A stretch of 36,148 nt of DNA, from NCBI GenBank assembly GCA_002746155.1, contig NVWF01000010.1, positions 85,203 through 121,350 on the forward strand, in the 5' to 3' direction. A program made the position numbers and the translations under genes. Positions within the stretch are counted from its first letter, which is position 1; each line of letters opens with the position of its first letter. Below the pieces are notes generated by a model. It was not told where the DNA came from. It did no database searches and worked only from the letters and a program-made list of their open reading frames with translations. Shown piece by piece: positions 1 through 7,812 of this stretch. Source of the DNA: Gammaproteobacteria bacterium (GTDB lineage: Bacteria > Pseudomonadota > Gammaproteobacteria > Enterobacterales > GCA-2746155).

Positions 1-33
1 CTTAAGCAAAAAATGAACTCTTCTGAAGAATAA
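1..33 (+). CDS. rpsA: 30S ribosomal protein S1, last ten codons (gene enters from the left)
   Basis: The first 33 bases read LKQKMNSSEE and a TAA stop. The same ten residues end a longer S1 fragment at 6004-6162, which contains the S1-typical DRKNRVISLSIKAR, so this is recognisable as an S1 C-terminus although only the tail is visible. It is followed 33 bases later by a perfect intrinsic terminator, so this copy is probably the end of the working gene, whose body lies outside the window. Had only this piece been present the call would not have been possible. Confidence 0.75.
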   Translation, partial: LKQKMNSSEE

Positions 34-66
34 GTTATTTAATAACTCGTTTTTCAAATTGTTCAG

Positions 67-95
67 AAACAGCCGGCGTTAAGCCGGCTGTTTTG
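67..95 (+). terminator. rpsA intrinsic terminator, copy A
   Basis: An 11-bp perfect stem (left arm AAACAGCCGGC at 67-77, five-base loop, right arm 83-93) runs into a short T tract. It ends the rpsA transcript and is repeated in slightly altered form at 6196-6224. Confidence 0.85.
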
Positions 96-568
96 TATCT
101 GGTTACTCTCAAACACATTCAGCTGATTACTCACAACCAAAAACTGTCCAATTCGATTGCAAAATCACCCAAATTGATAAATTGTAACTATAAGGAAATT
201 ATACAAAGGATTGCTCGATGCTTTTGGCAAGGACTGCTGAAAAGGGTTTTACTCCAGGTTATCAACGACATAAACCAGAACAAACGCTTCTCTATCAAAT
301 TATTGAACATCACTACCCTGAATTTCAGACACTTATGGAGGCTCAAAATAGACCATTACCAAAATATGTGCAAAAGGAATTTGATGAATATTTAAGATGT
401 GGGCGGCTTGAATATGGTTTCTTGCGCGTAAAATGTGAGCAGTGTCATGATGAGAAACTGGTTGCCTTTAGTTGCAAGAGAAGAGGTTTACTTGAAAGTG
501 ATGACGAAGACAGTTATTTAACCCTTGATTGTCTGGATGACGAGCCGATGCAACAACTGCATGGTACG

Positions 569-619
569 TGACGTGCATGGATGCACTAATGCCGTGGGCG
601 CATGGATGCGCAGGAACGG
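569..619 (+). repeat. 51-bp palindromic insertion element, copy 1
   Basis: This 51-bp unit occurs again at 933-983 as an exact reverse complement. It holds two small hairpins, GTGCAT-GG-ATGCAC and GCGCAT-GG-ATGCGC, separated by eleven bases. It interrupts the IS91 transposase frame; in this orientation it adds in-frame stops (TGA at 569). Deleting exactly these 51 bases gives QLHGTPITYRIALG, as expected for the family. No target-site duplication is evident. Confidence 0.85.
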
Positions 620-932
620 CCCATCACTTATCGAATTGCCTTGGGTCCACAGCAAGGACGAAAAGTCTTTACCTTACAAACCATTCCACCTAGTAATACA
701 GAGCCATCTTCTTCAACCCGAGTTGCAAATACAGCCGGTTTTAGTTTGCATGCAGGTGTTGCTACTGAGTCATATCAGCGAGATAAGCTTGAGAGATTGT
801 GTCGATATATTTCACGTTCTGCTGTATCAGAAACTCGTTTGTCAGCTCTTAGTAATGGCAATATACGATACCAACTTAAAACACCTTACCGTGATGGTAC
901 TACTCACGTCATCTTTGAGCCACTTGACTTTA

Positions 933-983
933 CCGTTCCTGCGCATCCATGCGCCCACGGCATTAGTGCATCCATGCACGTCA
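933..983 (-). repeat. 51-bp palindromic insertion element, copy 2 (inverted)
   Basis: Exact reverse complement of 569-619. In this orientation it is open in the host frame and adds 17 codons. Removing it turns GACTTTA plus TTGCGAAA into codons for DFIAK, the expected IS91 sequence before LAALIPKPRVN, so the insertion boundaries are fixed to the base. Confidence 0.87.
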
Positions 984-1173
984 TTGCGAAACTTGCAGCG
1001 TTAATTCCCAAGCCAAGGGTCAATTTAACTCGCTTTCATGGTGTGTTTGCACCTAATAGTAAATGGAGAGGGCAGGTTACACCAGCAAAGCGGGGAAAAA
1101 CTAAAAAACTACCAGAAGAAGAGAGCTCTGATAAATCACCTGCTAAACGCCATGTAGCAATAACCTGGGCACA

Positions 1174-1196
1174 CCAAAAGTAGGCCCCATGAGGGG
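1174..1196 (+). repeat. 23-bp palindromic insertion in the IS91 relic
   Basis: The segment contains CCCC-ATGA-GGGG. Removing it restores TGGGCACAACGTCTAAAACG, coding WAQRLK as in IS91 transposases. The second relic at 6340-6360 has no such insertion (TCACAATGACTAAAATG), so it serves as an empty site. Because 23 is not a multiple of three, this insertion shifts the frame. Confidence 0.65.
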
Positions 1197-1224
1197 ACGT
1201 CTAAAACGTGTATTCAATATTGAC

Positions 1225-1269
1225 AAGGTGAATTGATGCACAGCATCAAGAGAGGGTGCCCTGGGGTAC
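1225..1269 (+). repeat. 45-bp double-hairpin insertion in the IS91 relic
   Basis: Removing these 45 bases joins NID to IETCHECGG, the expected transposase sequence. The insert is again two small dyads, TTGATGC-ACA-GCATCAA and GTGCCC-TG-GGGTAC (one G-U pair), and keeps the frame (15 codons) but contains a TGA. Its sequence is unrelated to the 51-bp element although its layout is similar. Confidence 0.7.
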
Positions 1270-1716
1270 ATTGAGACTTGTCATGAATGTGGAGGAGCGG
1301 TAAAAGTTATTGCCTGTATTGAAGAGCCTGCAGTAATACAGAAAATACTGAGCTACCTCAAAAGACAGGACTCAGGCGAGAATTCACATTCAAACAAATC
1401 AAAGATTTCACTACTACCCGATGAAAGAGCACCTCCCTTTGATAGTTTGTTTCCTTAGGTATACTTGAAATTATTCAGATACTATTTAGTGGTAGGGCTG
1501 TGTGTGTCTAATTTCTGAAAATGGCGATAGAAGAACGAATATTGTAGAGATTTTGTGAAAAATAGTTTATTTTCAGGGCATGACTATAGGAAAATACGAT
1601 GGCAATAAGTTATATTTGGTTACATGCATGGATAGATATAGTGTTTATTCGACTTATACGCACCGCATTTTCCCATAATCATCTACCGCGTAGGCACCAT
1701 CAAGTAACAAGATTTT

Positions 1717-2307
1717 TTATATCGGGGATATTATTTGATTAAATAGACTGATCAGCGGGACTAAATTAGTGTTAAACCCTGCGATGTTAGCATTCAACCA
1801 ATCAGCTCTTTGCACTTGTGACCAAGCAAACTCGAAACCGGCATTTACCGCTAACTCTTCAAAAAATATTCGCTGCGCTCTGCCATTACCGTCTCTAAAA
1901 GGGTGTATTACGTTAAGTTCACAGTAGAAATCTGCGCTCGATTCAACAAAGTCATTCCGCGATAATTCAGTCAAATTATTTTCATTATTGAGCTTAGTTA
2001 GTAAGTTAATTGTTTCATGCACAATTCTGCTCACCGTGCAAAATCGACTTTCCGACTTACTAATATCGACCTGTCGTAATTCACCAGCCCAATCATAAAT
2101 ATCTTGAAATAAGTGAAAATGAATTGATTTGAGGTGTTCTAGATTAAACTGAGTAAAACTAGGTTTATATTCTTCCGCTCTGACTAATGTAAACTCTGTT
2201 TCAGCGTTCTCAAGCATTTCGCTGGACTGAATATTAAATTTGTTTTTAAGTATTGATGTACCTGAATAGCAGTAAATATCCTGTTGAACGCCGTACTTAT
2301 CGGGCAT
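1717..2307 (-). CDS. fic: Fic-domain AMP-transferase toxin
   Basis: The 196-residue protein has the full Fic motif HPFRDGNGRAQR at residues 135-146: catalytic His135, Asp139, the phosphate-binding GNGR and Arg146. Fic enzymes of this class transfer AMP from ATP to target proteins. Its length and layout follow E. coli Fic closely (start MPDKYG versus MSDKFG, then YDWAGELRQVDI), but the motif is intact here whereas E. coli Fic is degenerate. I chose the ATG at 2307 because of this match; an ATG at 2328 would add seven residues. The gene overlaps the upstream antitoxin by 11 bases (ATGCCCGATAA), a sign of translational coupling. No inhibitory motif is obvious inside the protein, as expected when the antitoxin is separate. 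Confidence 0.93.
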   Translation of the reverse strand: MPDKYGVQQDIYCYSGTSILKNKFNIQSSEMLENAETEFTLVRAEEYKPSFTQFNLEHLKSIHFHLFQDIYDWAGELRQVDISKSESRFCTVSRIVHETINLLTKLNNENNLTELSRNDFVESSADFYCELNVIHPFRDGNGRAQRIFFEELAVNAGFEFAWSQVQRADWLNANIAGFNTNLVPLISLFNQIISPI

Positions 2308-2443
2308 ACTTTTCTTTAAGATCGCCAATATTATTGCTTGAGATGTGCTTTTTTACAGCAATCCCTTCCAAGCTTAAACTAGCAAGATAGTTCTCCCTAG
2401 ATTTTTGCTTAAATTTCGCTATTTTTTGCTTCGTTGATAACAT
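2297..2443 (-). CDS. yhfG: YhfG-like antitoxin of the Fic toxin
   Basis: A 48-residue reading frame directly upstream of fic. It fits the short YhfG family that partners Fic in E. coli: STKQK near the start, a basic helix (KFKQKSRENY), ASLSLEGI in the place of YhfG's ASRRLEGV, and a charged end (DLKEKYAR, compare LRRHYER). In this class the small protein inserts an inhibitory helix into the Fic active site. The ATG at 2443 has GGAG six bases upstream; the ATG at 2455 lies very close to the predicted transcript start and is less likely. Identification is by pattern only, but the position, overlap and spacing support it strongly. Confidence 0.8.
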   Translation of the reverse strand: MLSTKQKIAKFKQKSRENYLASLSLEGIAVKKHISSNNIGDLKEKYAR

Positions 2444-2465
2444 CGAGAGCTCCATAATTAATCTA

Positions 2466-2471
2466 ATTATA
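2466..2471 (-). promoter_or_regulatory. Probable -10 element of the yhfG-fic operon
   Basis: A perfect TATAAT on the minus strand lies 22 bases before the chosen antitoxin start, so transcription would begin near 2459. No convincing -35 is visible at normal spacing. Confidence 0.5.
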
Positions 2472-2737
2472 CACCAAAAAACTCAATAATTCACCCAAAT
2501 TAGCGGAACAAATATCTATGAATGATCGTGGAGCGGATATTACGCAGTTCTGAACATTTGCCTGTAATTCTGTTATTATTAGAATGTTATCGAGTCTTGA
2601 ATTCCTTGAATTCTAGTCATAAGTATACTTTCTTAAGGAAGATGGTCTGCTGTTTTGAATGGGTCTTTATTTTTAGTCGAAAGGCTTACCAAATCAAATG
2701 GACGAGAACATGAATAATAAAAAAAGGGAAACTCTCA

Positions 2738-4579
2738 ATGAGCTTATTCACTGAGCTAAAACGCCGCAATGTATTCAGAATTTCCGGTATTTATGCCGTA
2801 GTCGGTTGGATACTCATGCAAGTGGCTGGAACGTTAGAAGAATCCCTAAACTTACCTGCATGGTTTGATAGTGTCATCACGGCAGGATTATTAATTGGTT
2901 TCCCTATAGCCTTATTATTAGCTTGGGCCTTTGAAATGACGCCGGAGGGTGTTAAACCGATGGAAACCATAGAAGGTGACGCGAACACAACGTCGTCATC
3001 AAAAAAGATGGATAGCGTGATTATTGTTGGCATTATTTTGATTCTTGCTTTGGGGCTTTGGCAGCAAATGAGCAAACCAGTTATGACTCAAACTAAAGCC
3101 GAGTCCTCTTCTGATAAAAAAGCGCCTATTAAAATAGCAAAAGAAATAGAAATTGTTGACGCATCAATTGCTGTTTTACCTTTTGTTGATTTGTCTCAAG
3201 CTGGTGATCAAGAGTATTTTTCCGATGGCATTTCAGAAGAAATTCTTAATGTATTAGTTCAGGTCGATGGACTAAAAGTAGCCTCAAGAACCTCTTCCTT
3301 TGGTTATAAAGGGCAGGAAGCACTCGGAATACCACTGATAGCAAAAAGACTGAAGGTGCGTCATGTATTAGAAGGTTCCGTTCGAAAGGCGGGCGATATG
3401 ATTCGTATTACCGCCCAGCTCATTGATGCTCAAACAGATCAACATTTGTGGTCACAAACTTTTGATAGAACTCTAACCACTAAAAATATTTTTACCATTC
3501 AGGATGAAATTTCAAAAGCCATCGTAAAACAACTAGGTATAGTGCTTGATACTAACAGTTCAGTTTTAACTCAGAACATCGATATGAGTACTGAAAATCT
3601 CGATGCTTATGAATTGTATTTGGAAGGCAGCGCGTTACTTAAAATTCGTAATGCAGACAATATACATCTTGCTATTAGTAAGTTAGAAAAAGCGGTTGAA
3701 ATTGACCCGAAATTTGCAAAAGGCTGGTCGATGTTGGCTGTAAGTTATGGTGTTGCACCTTCTTGGCTGGTTATTGATAGAGAATACGTTAAGCTATCAA
3801 ATGAGGCGGCAATGAAGGCAATTCAACTTAACCAGGCTCTAGCTTTACCCTATGCAATTCGCGGGACAAATTTAGCGACAATGCAGCCAGGACGTTTCTC
3901 TGAAGCCTTTACTAATTATGAAAAAGCGTTGGAAAGAGACCCTTATAATGCGGATGTTTATCTGTGGCGTGCAGAAAATTACCTGAATCTTGGTTTTTTT
4001 GAAAAAGCCGAAAAGGATTTGCTTCGGTGTATTGAGTTAGAACCTAAAAAGACAATTTGCATAGTATGGCTAGGCAAAACTTATTTTTACCAAGGAAGGG
4101 ATAAAGTCGCCTTTGAGATATTTGATAAAGCCATCACTGCCGGTAGTTACGCTATGTTGGAAGTTTTAAGTGTTCAATATGCAATGCATAACAATAAACC
4201 AGCTGTTCGCCACATATTGGCTTTGGATGCCCACGGTTGGAATCTTGATAATGTAGACACAGATTTGCGCTACAGATTATTAACGGATGAAAATTTTGAT
4301 TTCGACAATGAATTTAAAGAGTATCAAACAAAATTTAAAGCGAAGAATGGTCAAGAAGTAAAAACGGGTAGTTTCACATTGTATTTATTTAAAAGATATC
4401 AAGACATGACTGTCAATAATTACCGTATCCCATGGTGGAATCAATACGATAAAGAATTTTTACGCTCTCCTCATAGAAAACGACTAATCCGGGAGGCTGG
4501 GATTTATCAATATTGGCGAGAAAATGAATTTCCACCGCAATGTCATGCTGTCAGTGACGATGATTTTGAATGTGATTAA
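2738..4579 (+). CDS. Membrane TolB/FlgO-like domain TPR protein
   Basis: A 613-residue protein. Three hydrophobic segments (about 15-31, 44-64 and 93-109) form an N-terminal membrane module that starts SLFTELKRRNVFRISGIY. Residues about 142-270 form the TolB/FlgO-like domain found in many adenylate-cyclase-associated and TPR proteins (SIAVLPFVDLS, EYFSDGISEEIL, KVASRTSSFGYKG, VRHVLEGSVRKAG, RITAQLIDAQTDQHLWSQ). Residues about 285-470 are TPR-like helical repeats (for example AISKLEKAVEIDPKFAKGWS). No catalytic domain is seen, so a scaffold or sensing role is possible but not shown. AAAGGG sits about ten bases before the ATG. The 5' half is duplicated at 5490-6001. Bases 2472-2737 upstream hold no gene I accept. 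Confidence 0.85.
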   Translation: MSLFTELKRRNVFRISGIYAVVGWILMQVAGTLEESLNLPAWFDSVITAGLLIGFPIALLLAWAFEMTPEGVKPMETIEGDANTTSSSKKMDSVIIVGIILILALGLWQQMSKPVMTQTKAESSSDKKAPIKIAKEIEIVDASIAVLPFVDLSQAGDQEYFSDGISEEILNVLVQVDGLKVASRTSSFGYKGQEALGIPLIAKRLKVRHVLEGSVRKAGDMIRITAQLIDAQTDQHLWSQTFDRTLTTKNIFTIQDEISKAIVKQLGIVLDTNSSVLTQNIDMSTENLDAYELYLEGSALLKIRNADNIHLAISKLEKAVEIDPKFAKGWSMLAVSYGVAPSWLVIDREYVKLSNEAAMKAIQLNQALALPYAIRGTNLATMQPGRFSEAFTNYEKALERDPYNADVYLWRAENYLNLGFFEKAEKDLLRCIELEPKKTICIVWLGKTYFYQGRDKVAFEIFDKAITAGSYAMLEVLSVQYAMHNNKPAVRHILALDAHGWNLDNVDTDLRYRLLTDENFDFDNEFKEYQTKFKAKNGQEVKTGSFTLYLFKRYQDMTVNNYRIPWWNQYDKEFLRSPHRKRLIREAGIYQYWRENEFPPQCHAVSDDDFECD

Positions 4580-4599
4580 AATAAATAACAGAGGAATTA

Positions 4600-4689
4600 G
4601 TCATCGCGAGAAGCGTAGCGACGTGGCAATCTCTAAACGTAAACGAAATTCCAAACAGATTGCCGCGGTCGTGCCTCCCTCGCAATGAC
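4600..4689. repeat. 90-bp imperfect palindrome of the CGCAATGAC type
   Basis: The 33-base left arm (4600-4632, begins GTCATCGCGAG, ends GGCAATCT) pairs imperfectly with the right arm (4657-4689, begins AGATTGCCGCGG, ends CTCGCAATGAC). Extragenic palindromes with these end sequences are dispersed in many bacterial genomes. This one lies between the TPR gene and the next gene and would fold into a long hairpin in RNA. Confidence 0.8.
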
Positions 4690-4707
4690 AATAAGAAAGG
4701 AATATAT

Positions 4708-5471
4708 ATGCGACTTCGTAGCGTAACAAAACACGTTAAAGACCAAAATTGGTTTGCGGTTTTTGTCGATTTTTATTATTGTAGTGGTTGGTGTTTTTAT
4801 TGGTATTCAGGTAGCCAACTGGAACGAAGCTCAAGCATTTAATGATAGAGAAACAAAGCTACTGATTGAGTTAAAAAGAGAAATAGAAGCGGGTATTAAT
4901 ACAACTAGTCAAAAGGCTGATAACTATAGACAAGTATTAGCGGCCGCAAAAAGATCATTAGTCGCTATATCGAATGAAGAGGGTTGCAAAGCCGAATGCT
5001 GGCGGATTCTTGTAGATTTTATGCATGCATCGCAATGGGTTAGTGTCAGAGTAGACCGTTCGATTTATGATGAATTACGCCGACTTGGTTTACCAAGTAA
5101 TCGATCGATTATTGACAGCATCGAAGTTATCCTCGCCCAAAATGAAGGCAATGCAATAATTTTTGATGACAAGCCTATTTACCGCGCTAAAATTCGACAA
5201 TTGATACCTTTTGACTGTCCAAGAATTTTATTGGTTAAACTGTTATACATTTTCCGGTGGTGTTGAAACCTATTTATTAAACTGCATAGAAGGCAAAAGT
5301 AATATATTGGCCGCACAAATAGTTAGTAACATTGCCAATAATCCAGATATCAAACTTCATTTAACCCAGTGGGCGGGCCATCTGGTCACAATTCCATCAA
5401 GTTTTGATGATCAAAATTTGGACGCGATGAAGGCAATTAAGGTAATAGATAACGAATTGAAGCGTCGTTGA
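4708..5471 (+). pseudogene. Membrane-anchored protein of unknown function, broken by two frameshifts
   Basis: The start at 4708 (RLRSVTKHVKDQNWFAV) has AAGAAAGG seven bases upstream. Reading must move frame near 4755-4775 to continue as a membrane segment (FIIVVVGVFIGIQVANWNEAQ) and a helical region (LLIELKREIEAGINTTSQ). It must move again near 5205-5212 to reach EFYWLNCYTFSGGVETYLLN and the stop at 5471. The anchor ending in IQVANWNEA is common in a family of hypothetical proteins with an N-terminal membrane helix. No function is known to me. Together the three pieces would give about 250 residues. Confidence 0.75.
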
Positions 5472-5489
5472 TCTAGAATCAAAATATAT

Positions 5490-6001
5490 ATGGACTTAAT
5501 GCAAAAAGAAGAAACGTATTCAGAATAGCAGGTATCTATGCCGTTGTCGGTTGGATCTTGATGCAAGTGGCTGGCACGTTAGAGGAATCTCTAAACTTAC
5601 CGGCATGGTTTGATAGCGTAATCACCGCAGGGCTATTAATTGGTTTTCCTATCGCCTTATTATTAGCTTGGGCTTTTGAAATGACGCCTGAGGGTGTTAA
5701 ACCAACGGGAACCATAGAAGGTGACGCGAACACAACGTCGTCATCAAAAAAGATGGATAGCGTGATTATTGTTGGTATTATTTTGATTCTTGCTTTGGGA
5801 CTTTGGCAACAAATGACCAAGCCGGTTGTTACTCAAGTTAAAGCAACTGAAACAGTACCCTCTATTGATAAAAAAGCACCCCTTAAAATAGCAAAAGAAA
5901 CAGAAATACTAGATGCATCAATCGCTGTTTTGCCTTTTACTGATCTATCAAAAAATGGCGACCAAGAATATTTTTCTGATGGTATGGCAGAAGAAATTCT
6001 T
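5490..6001 (+). pseudogene. Truncated second copy of the TolB-like TPR gene
   Basis: From the codons for RRNVFRI onward this copies the gene at 2738, with long identical runs, for example in the region around 5719-5770. The first codons are lost; the only in-frame ATG is at 5558, inside the first membrane segment. The copy stops after the codons for AEEIL, at base 6001, and the next bases belong to the rpsA tail. It retains the membrane module and the first fifth of the TolB-like domain but no TPRs. The high similarity points to a recent duplication later cut by recombination. Confidence 0.88.
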
Positions 6002-6003
6002 TA

Positions 6004-6162
6004 GACCGTAAGAATCGCGTCATCAGCCTATCAATCAAAGCTCGCTTTGTAGCAGAAGAAGCAGAAGCTATGGCTGATTTCAGTCAGAGTGCTGAGCCTG
6101 AAGCTGGCCCTTCGACTTTAGGTGACTTACTTAAGCAAAAAATGAACTCTTCTGAAGAATAA
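6004..6162 (+). pseudogene. rpsA: Duplicated 3' fragment of rpsA (ribosomal protein S1)
   Basis: It codes DRKNRVISLSIKAR, an acidic linker, TLGDLLKQKMNSSEE and TAA, 52 residues from the end of S1. There is no start and no upstream S1 sequence: the fragment is joined directly to the truncated TPR gene. Its last ten codons equal those at 1-33. It is a duplicate left behind by the rearrangement and not a gene. Confidence 0.88.
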
Positions 6163-6195
6163 GTTATTTAATAACTCGTTTTTCAAATTGTTCAG

Positions 6196-6224
6196 AAACA
6201 GCCGGCTTTATGTCGGCTGTTTTG
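6196..6224 (+). terminator. rpsA intrinsic terminator, copy B
   Basis: Same hairpin as 67-95 with one changed stem base (a G-U pair in RNA) and a different loop. It would still fold. Confidence 0.7.
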
Positions 6225-6313
6225 TATCTGGTTACTCTCAAACACATTCAAGCTGATTACTCACAACCAAAAACTGTCCAATTCGATTACAAAATCACCC
6301 AAATTTGTAAATT

Positions 6314-6416
6314 ACCTGATGTATGCCGTGTAGTAATGACTTGGTCACAATGACTAAAATGTGTTTTCAATATTGCCCGATGAAAGAGCTTCACCATCAG
6401 ATAGTTTGCTATCCTG
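6314..6416 (+). mobile_element. Minimal IS91-family relic, copy B
   Basis: Bases 6330-6375 match the transposase end (compare VMTWSQ and VFNI with AITWA and VFNID in copy A). Bases 6375-6416 match the last codons (PDERAPPFDSLFP region of copy A). No reading frame remains. From 6417 to the rnr remnant I see only weak similarity to 1460-1665. Confidence 0.65.
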
Positions 6417-6591
6417 AGAGCTGTCGGGATTATTAATTTTCAAGATTAATCAAATGCTATTTTCTGGCATGATTGATTGTGCCTACTTTCCGAAAAACAG
6501 TAACTGAGGAACAAATTATTGTAGAGCAATGGTCAAAAAGAGGTTGCTTTCAGTCTATGTTGGATGTCTTTACTGACTATTGAAAATGTTT

Positions 6592-7625
6592 CTATTTCTT
6601 GAACAGGGGAAATATAGTCATTATTCTACTTATATGCGTAAATTCTATACGTGTCTCAACCGTATCAAAATCAATGGCTCCTCGTTTTTTTCTGGTTTTA
6701 AGCAGTGCTTTGTAGAGAGCATATAATTCTTCAAGATGACCCACTAATGGTGACATCTGTTTTCTAATATTGGTCTCATCCTGGAGTACTGCATTAACCT
6801 TACTATTGGTCAGGCGTCCATGGGAGCGCATCTGTGCTGGGTAGAATTTATAACCTTTAAGCTTTCCCTGTTCACTGATCGTCATCTCACAAACCATGCA
6901 TAATCGGTCGGCATCAGGGTTTAATGAGCAAAGACCATTGGAAAGAATTTCTGGCAACATGGGTACAACATGACCGGGGAAATAAACGGAGTTTCCTCTT
7001 TTAATGGCTTCCTGATCCAAGGTACTCTCCGGTTGTACATAGTGGCTCACTTCAGCAATGGCAACCCATAAACGCCACTGGTTATTCTCTTTGACACAGT
7101 GCACTGCATCATCAAAGTCCCTTGCATCACTGCCATCAATAGTGAGTAGTGGCAGCTTGCGAAGATCAACGACTCTTTCTATTCCCGGCTTTAGAGCCTT
7201 AACGATAGACGCTTCAGTTTTACCTTTCCAGCTATCATCCTTGAGCCTGACCAATACTTCGTCCCGATGTAAAGTATTGCGCATCTGTCTTGATGAAAGA
7301 AACCAGTTTTCAGTTTTATCATCAAAAATAACAAAGCCAAAACCATCACGATGTCCTTCAACCATGCCTCGTTTTAAATCAAGATGATTGATGAGCCGAT
7401 CACGCATCAATTGACCATCTCTCTCCATAGCAAAGAGACGGCGATTTTATGCTTCATCAGCTGATTCACCTTTTATCTTCAGAGCTTTTTTAATTGAATT
7501 GATATTCCCTGATGCTTTCTGCTTTTCAAGGAAGCTGAGAATATATTCTCGACTGGGAATTGGGTTTTCATAACGCTCTGCTTCACGTTGTTTGGGTGAT
7601 CTTTATCTGGATGGAATTTACTCAT
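6592..7625 (-). pseudogene. rnr: Ribonuclease R remnant
   Basis: Reading from 7625 gives SKFHPDKDHP, then after a frameshift near 7600 QREAERYENPIPSREYIL, the RNase R N-terminus. A TAA at about 7447 precedes RRLFAMERDGQLMRDR. The cold-shock region (GMVEGHRDGFGFVIFDD) is followed at once by VDLRKLPLLTIDGSDARDFDDAV, so the second cold-shock domain is missing. The RNB catalytic domain runs on (DFDDAVHCV, RGNSVYFPGHVVPMLPEILS, SNGLCSLNPDADRLCMVCEM) and stops after AIDFDTVETRIEF; the rest of RNB and the S1 domain are gone. RNase R degrades structured RNA 3' to 5'. This copy has a frameshift, a stop, a deletion and a truncation, so it is dead. Confidence 0.92.
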
Positions 7626-7812
7626 GGATTATTTCTTGTACTTTCAGGACTCTGGGAAATTATACAGTAGTGATGATTTTATAGATAAACAAATTTAACT
7701 GCGATAATTACATTGAATTTGAGGTATTGCTAAATCAACTGAAGAAAAATCCCTGGTGAATACTGAAACTTGCGTATGATGGTTAAAAATCAAACAAAAA
7801 ATGGGGAATATC

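Larger units (their letters stand above)
218..1459 (+). pseudogene. IS91-family transposase, internally deleted and carrying four short insertions
   Basis: The N-terminal part has the IS91 zinc-binding region (GFTPGYQRHKPEQTLLYQ, then CEQCHDEKLVAFSCKRRG). It jumps in frame near base 485 to a late part (LLESDDEDSYLTLDCL), so the central region with the catalytic tyrosines is gone. The C-terminal part is clear: TYRIALGPQQGRKVFTLQ, LKTPYRDGTTHVIFEPLDF, PKPRVNLTRFHGVFAPNSKW and IETCHECGGAVKVIACIEEP. Four insertions interrupt the frame, at 569-619, 933-983, 1174-1196 and 1225-1269; removing them restores one continuous reading frame to the TAG at 1459. IS91 elements move by rolling-circle transposition and can carry neighbouring DNA, which may explain the rpsA-tail duplication. 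It cannot be active in this form. Confidence 0.88.
1..1555 (+). repeat. Direct repeat copy A: rpsA tail + terminator + IS91 relic
   Basis: Positions 1-190 match 6130-6317 almost base for base. The match resumes at 1136-1224 (copy B 6312-6376) and 1417-1459 (copy B 6375-6416), and weaker similarity runs on to about 1555 (copy B about 6525). Copy B lacks most of the transposase through two deletions. A short similar stretch near 1635-1665 and 6609-6640 suggests the duplication once reached farther. The 257 bases from 1460 to the Fic gene hold no gene I can support. Confidence 0.8.
6130..6525 (+). repeat. Direct repeat copy B: rpsA tail + terminator + shortened IS91 relic
   Basis: Partner of 1-1555. 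Position 6130 corresponds to position 1. Two deletions removed most of the transposase. Copy B lacks the 23-bp insertion found in copy A at 1174-1196, so that insertion probably happened after the duplication. Confidence 0.8.

Noticed and set aside
2522-2713. A 63-codon plus-strand frame before the TPR gene
   Set aside because: No ribosome site, no family-like sequence, and composition like noncoding DNA.
2791-3075. A 94-codon minus-strand frame, repeated almost exactly at 5536-5820
   Set aside because: It is the antisense of the duplicated TPR membrane module; its repetition follows from the gene duplication.
6004-6162. A working second rpsA
   Set aside because: Only 52 C-terminal codons remain and the upstream sequence belongs to another gene.
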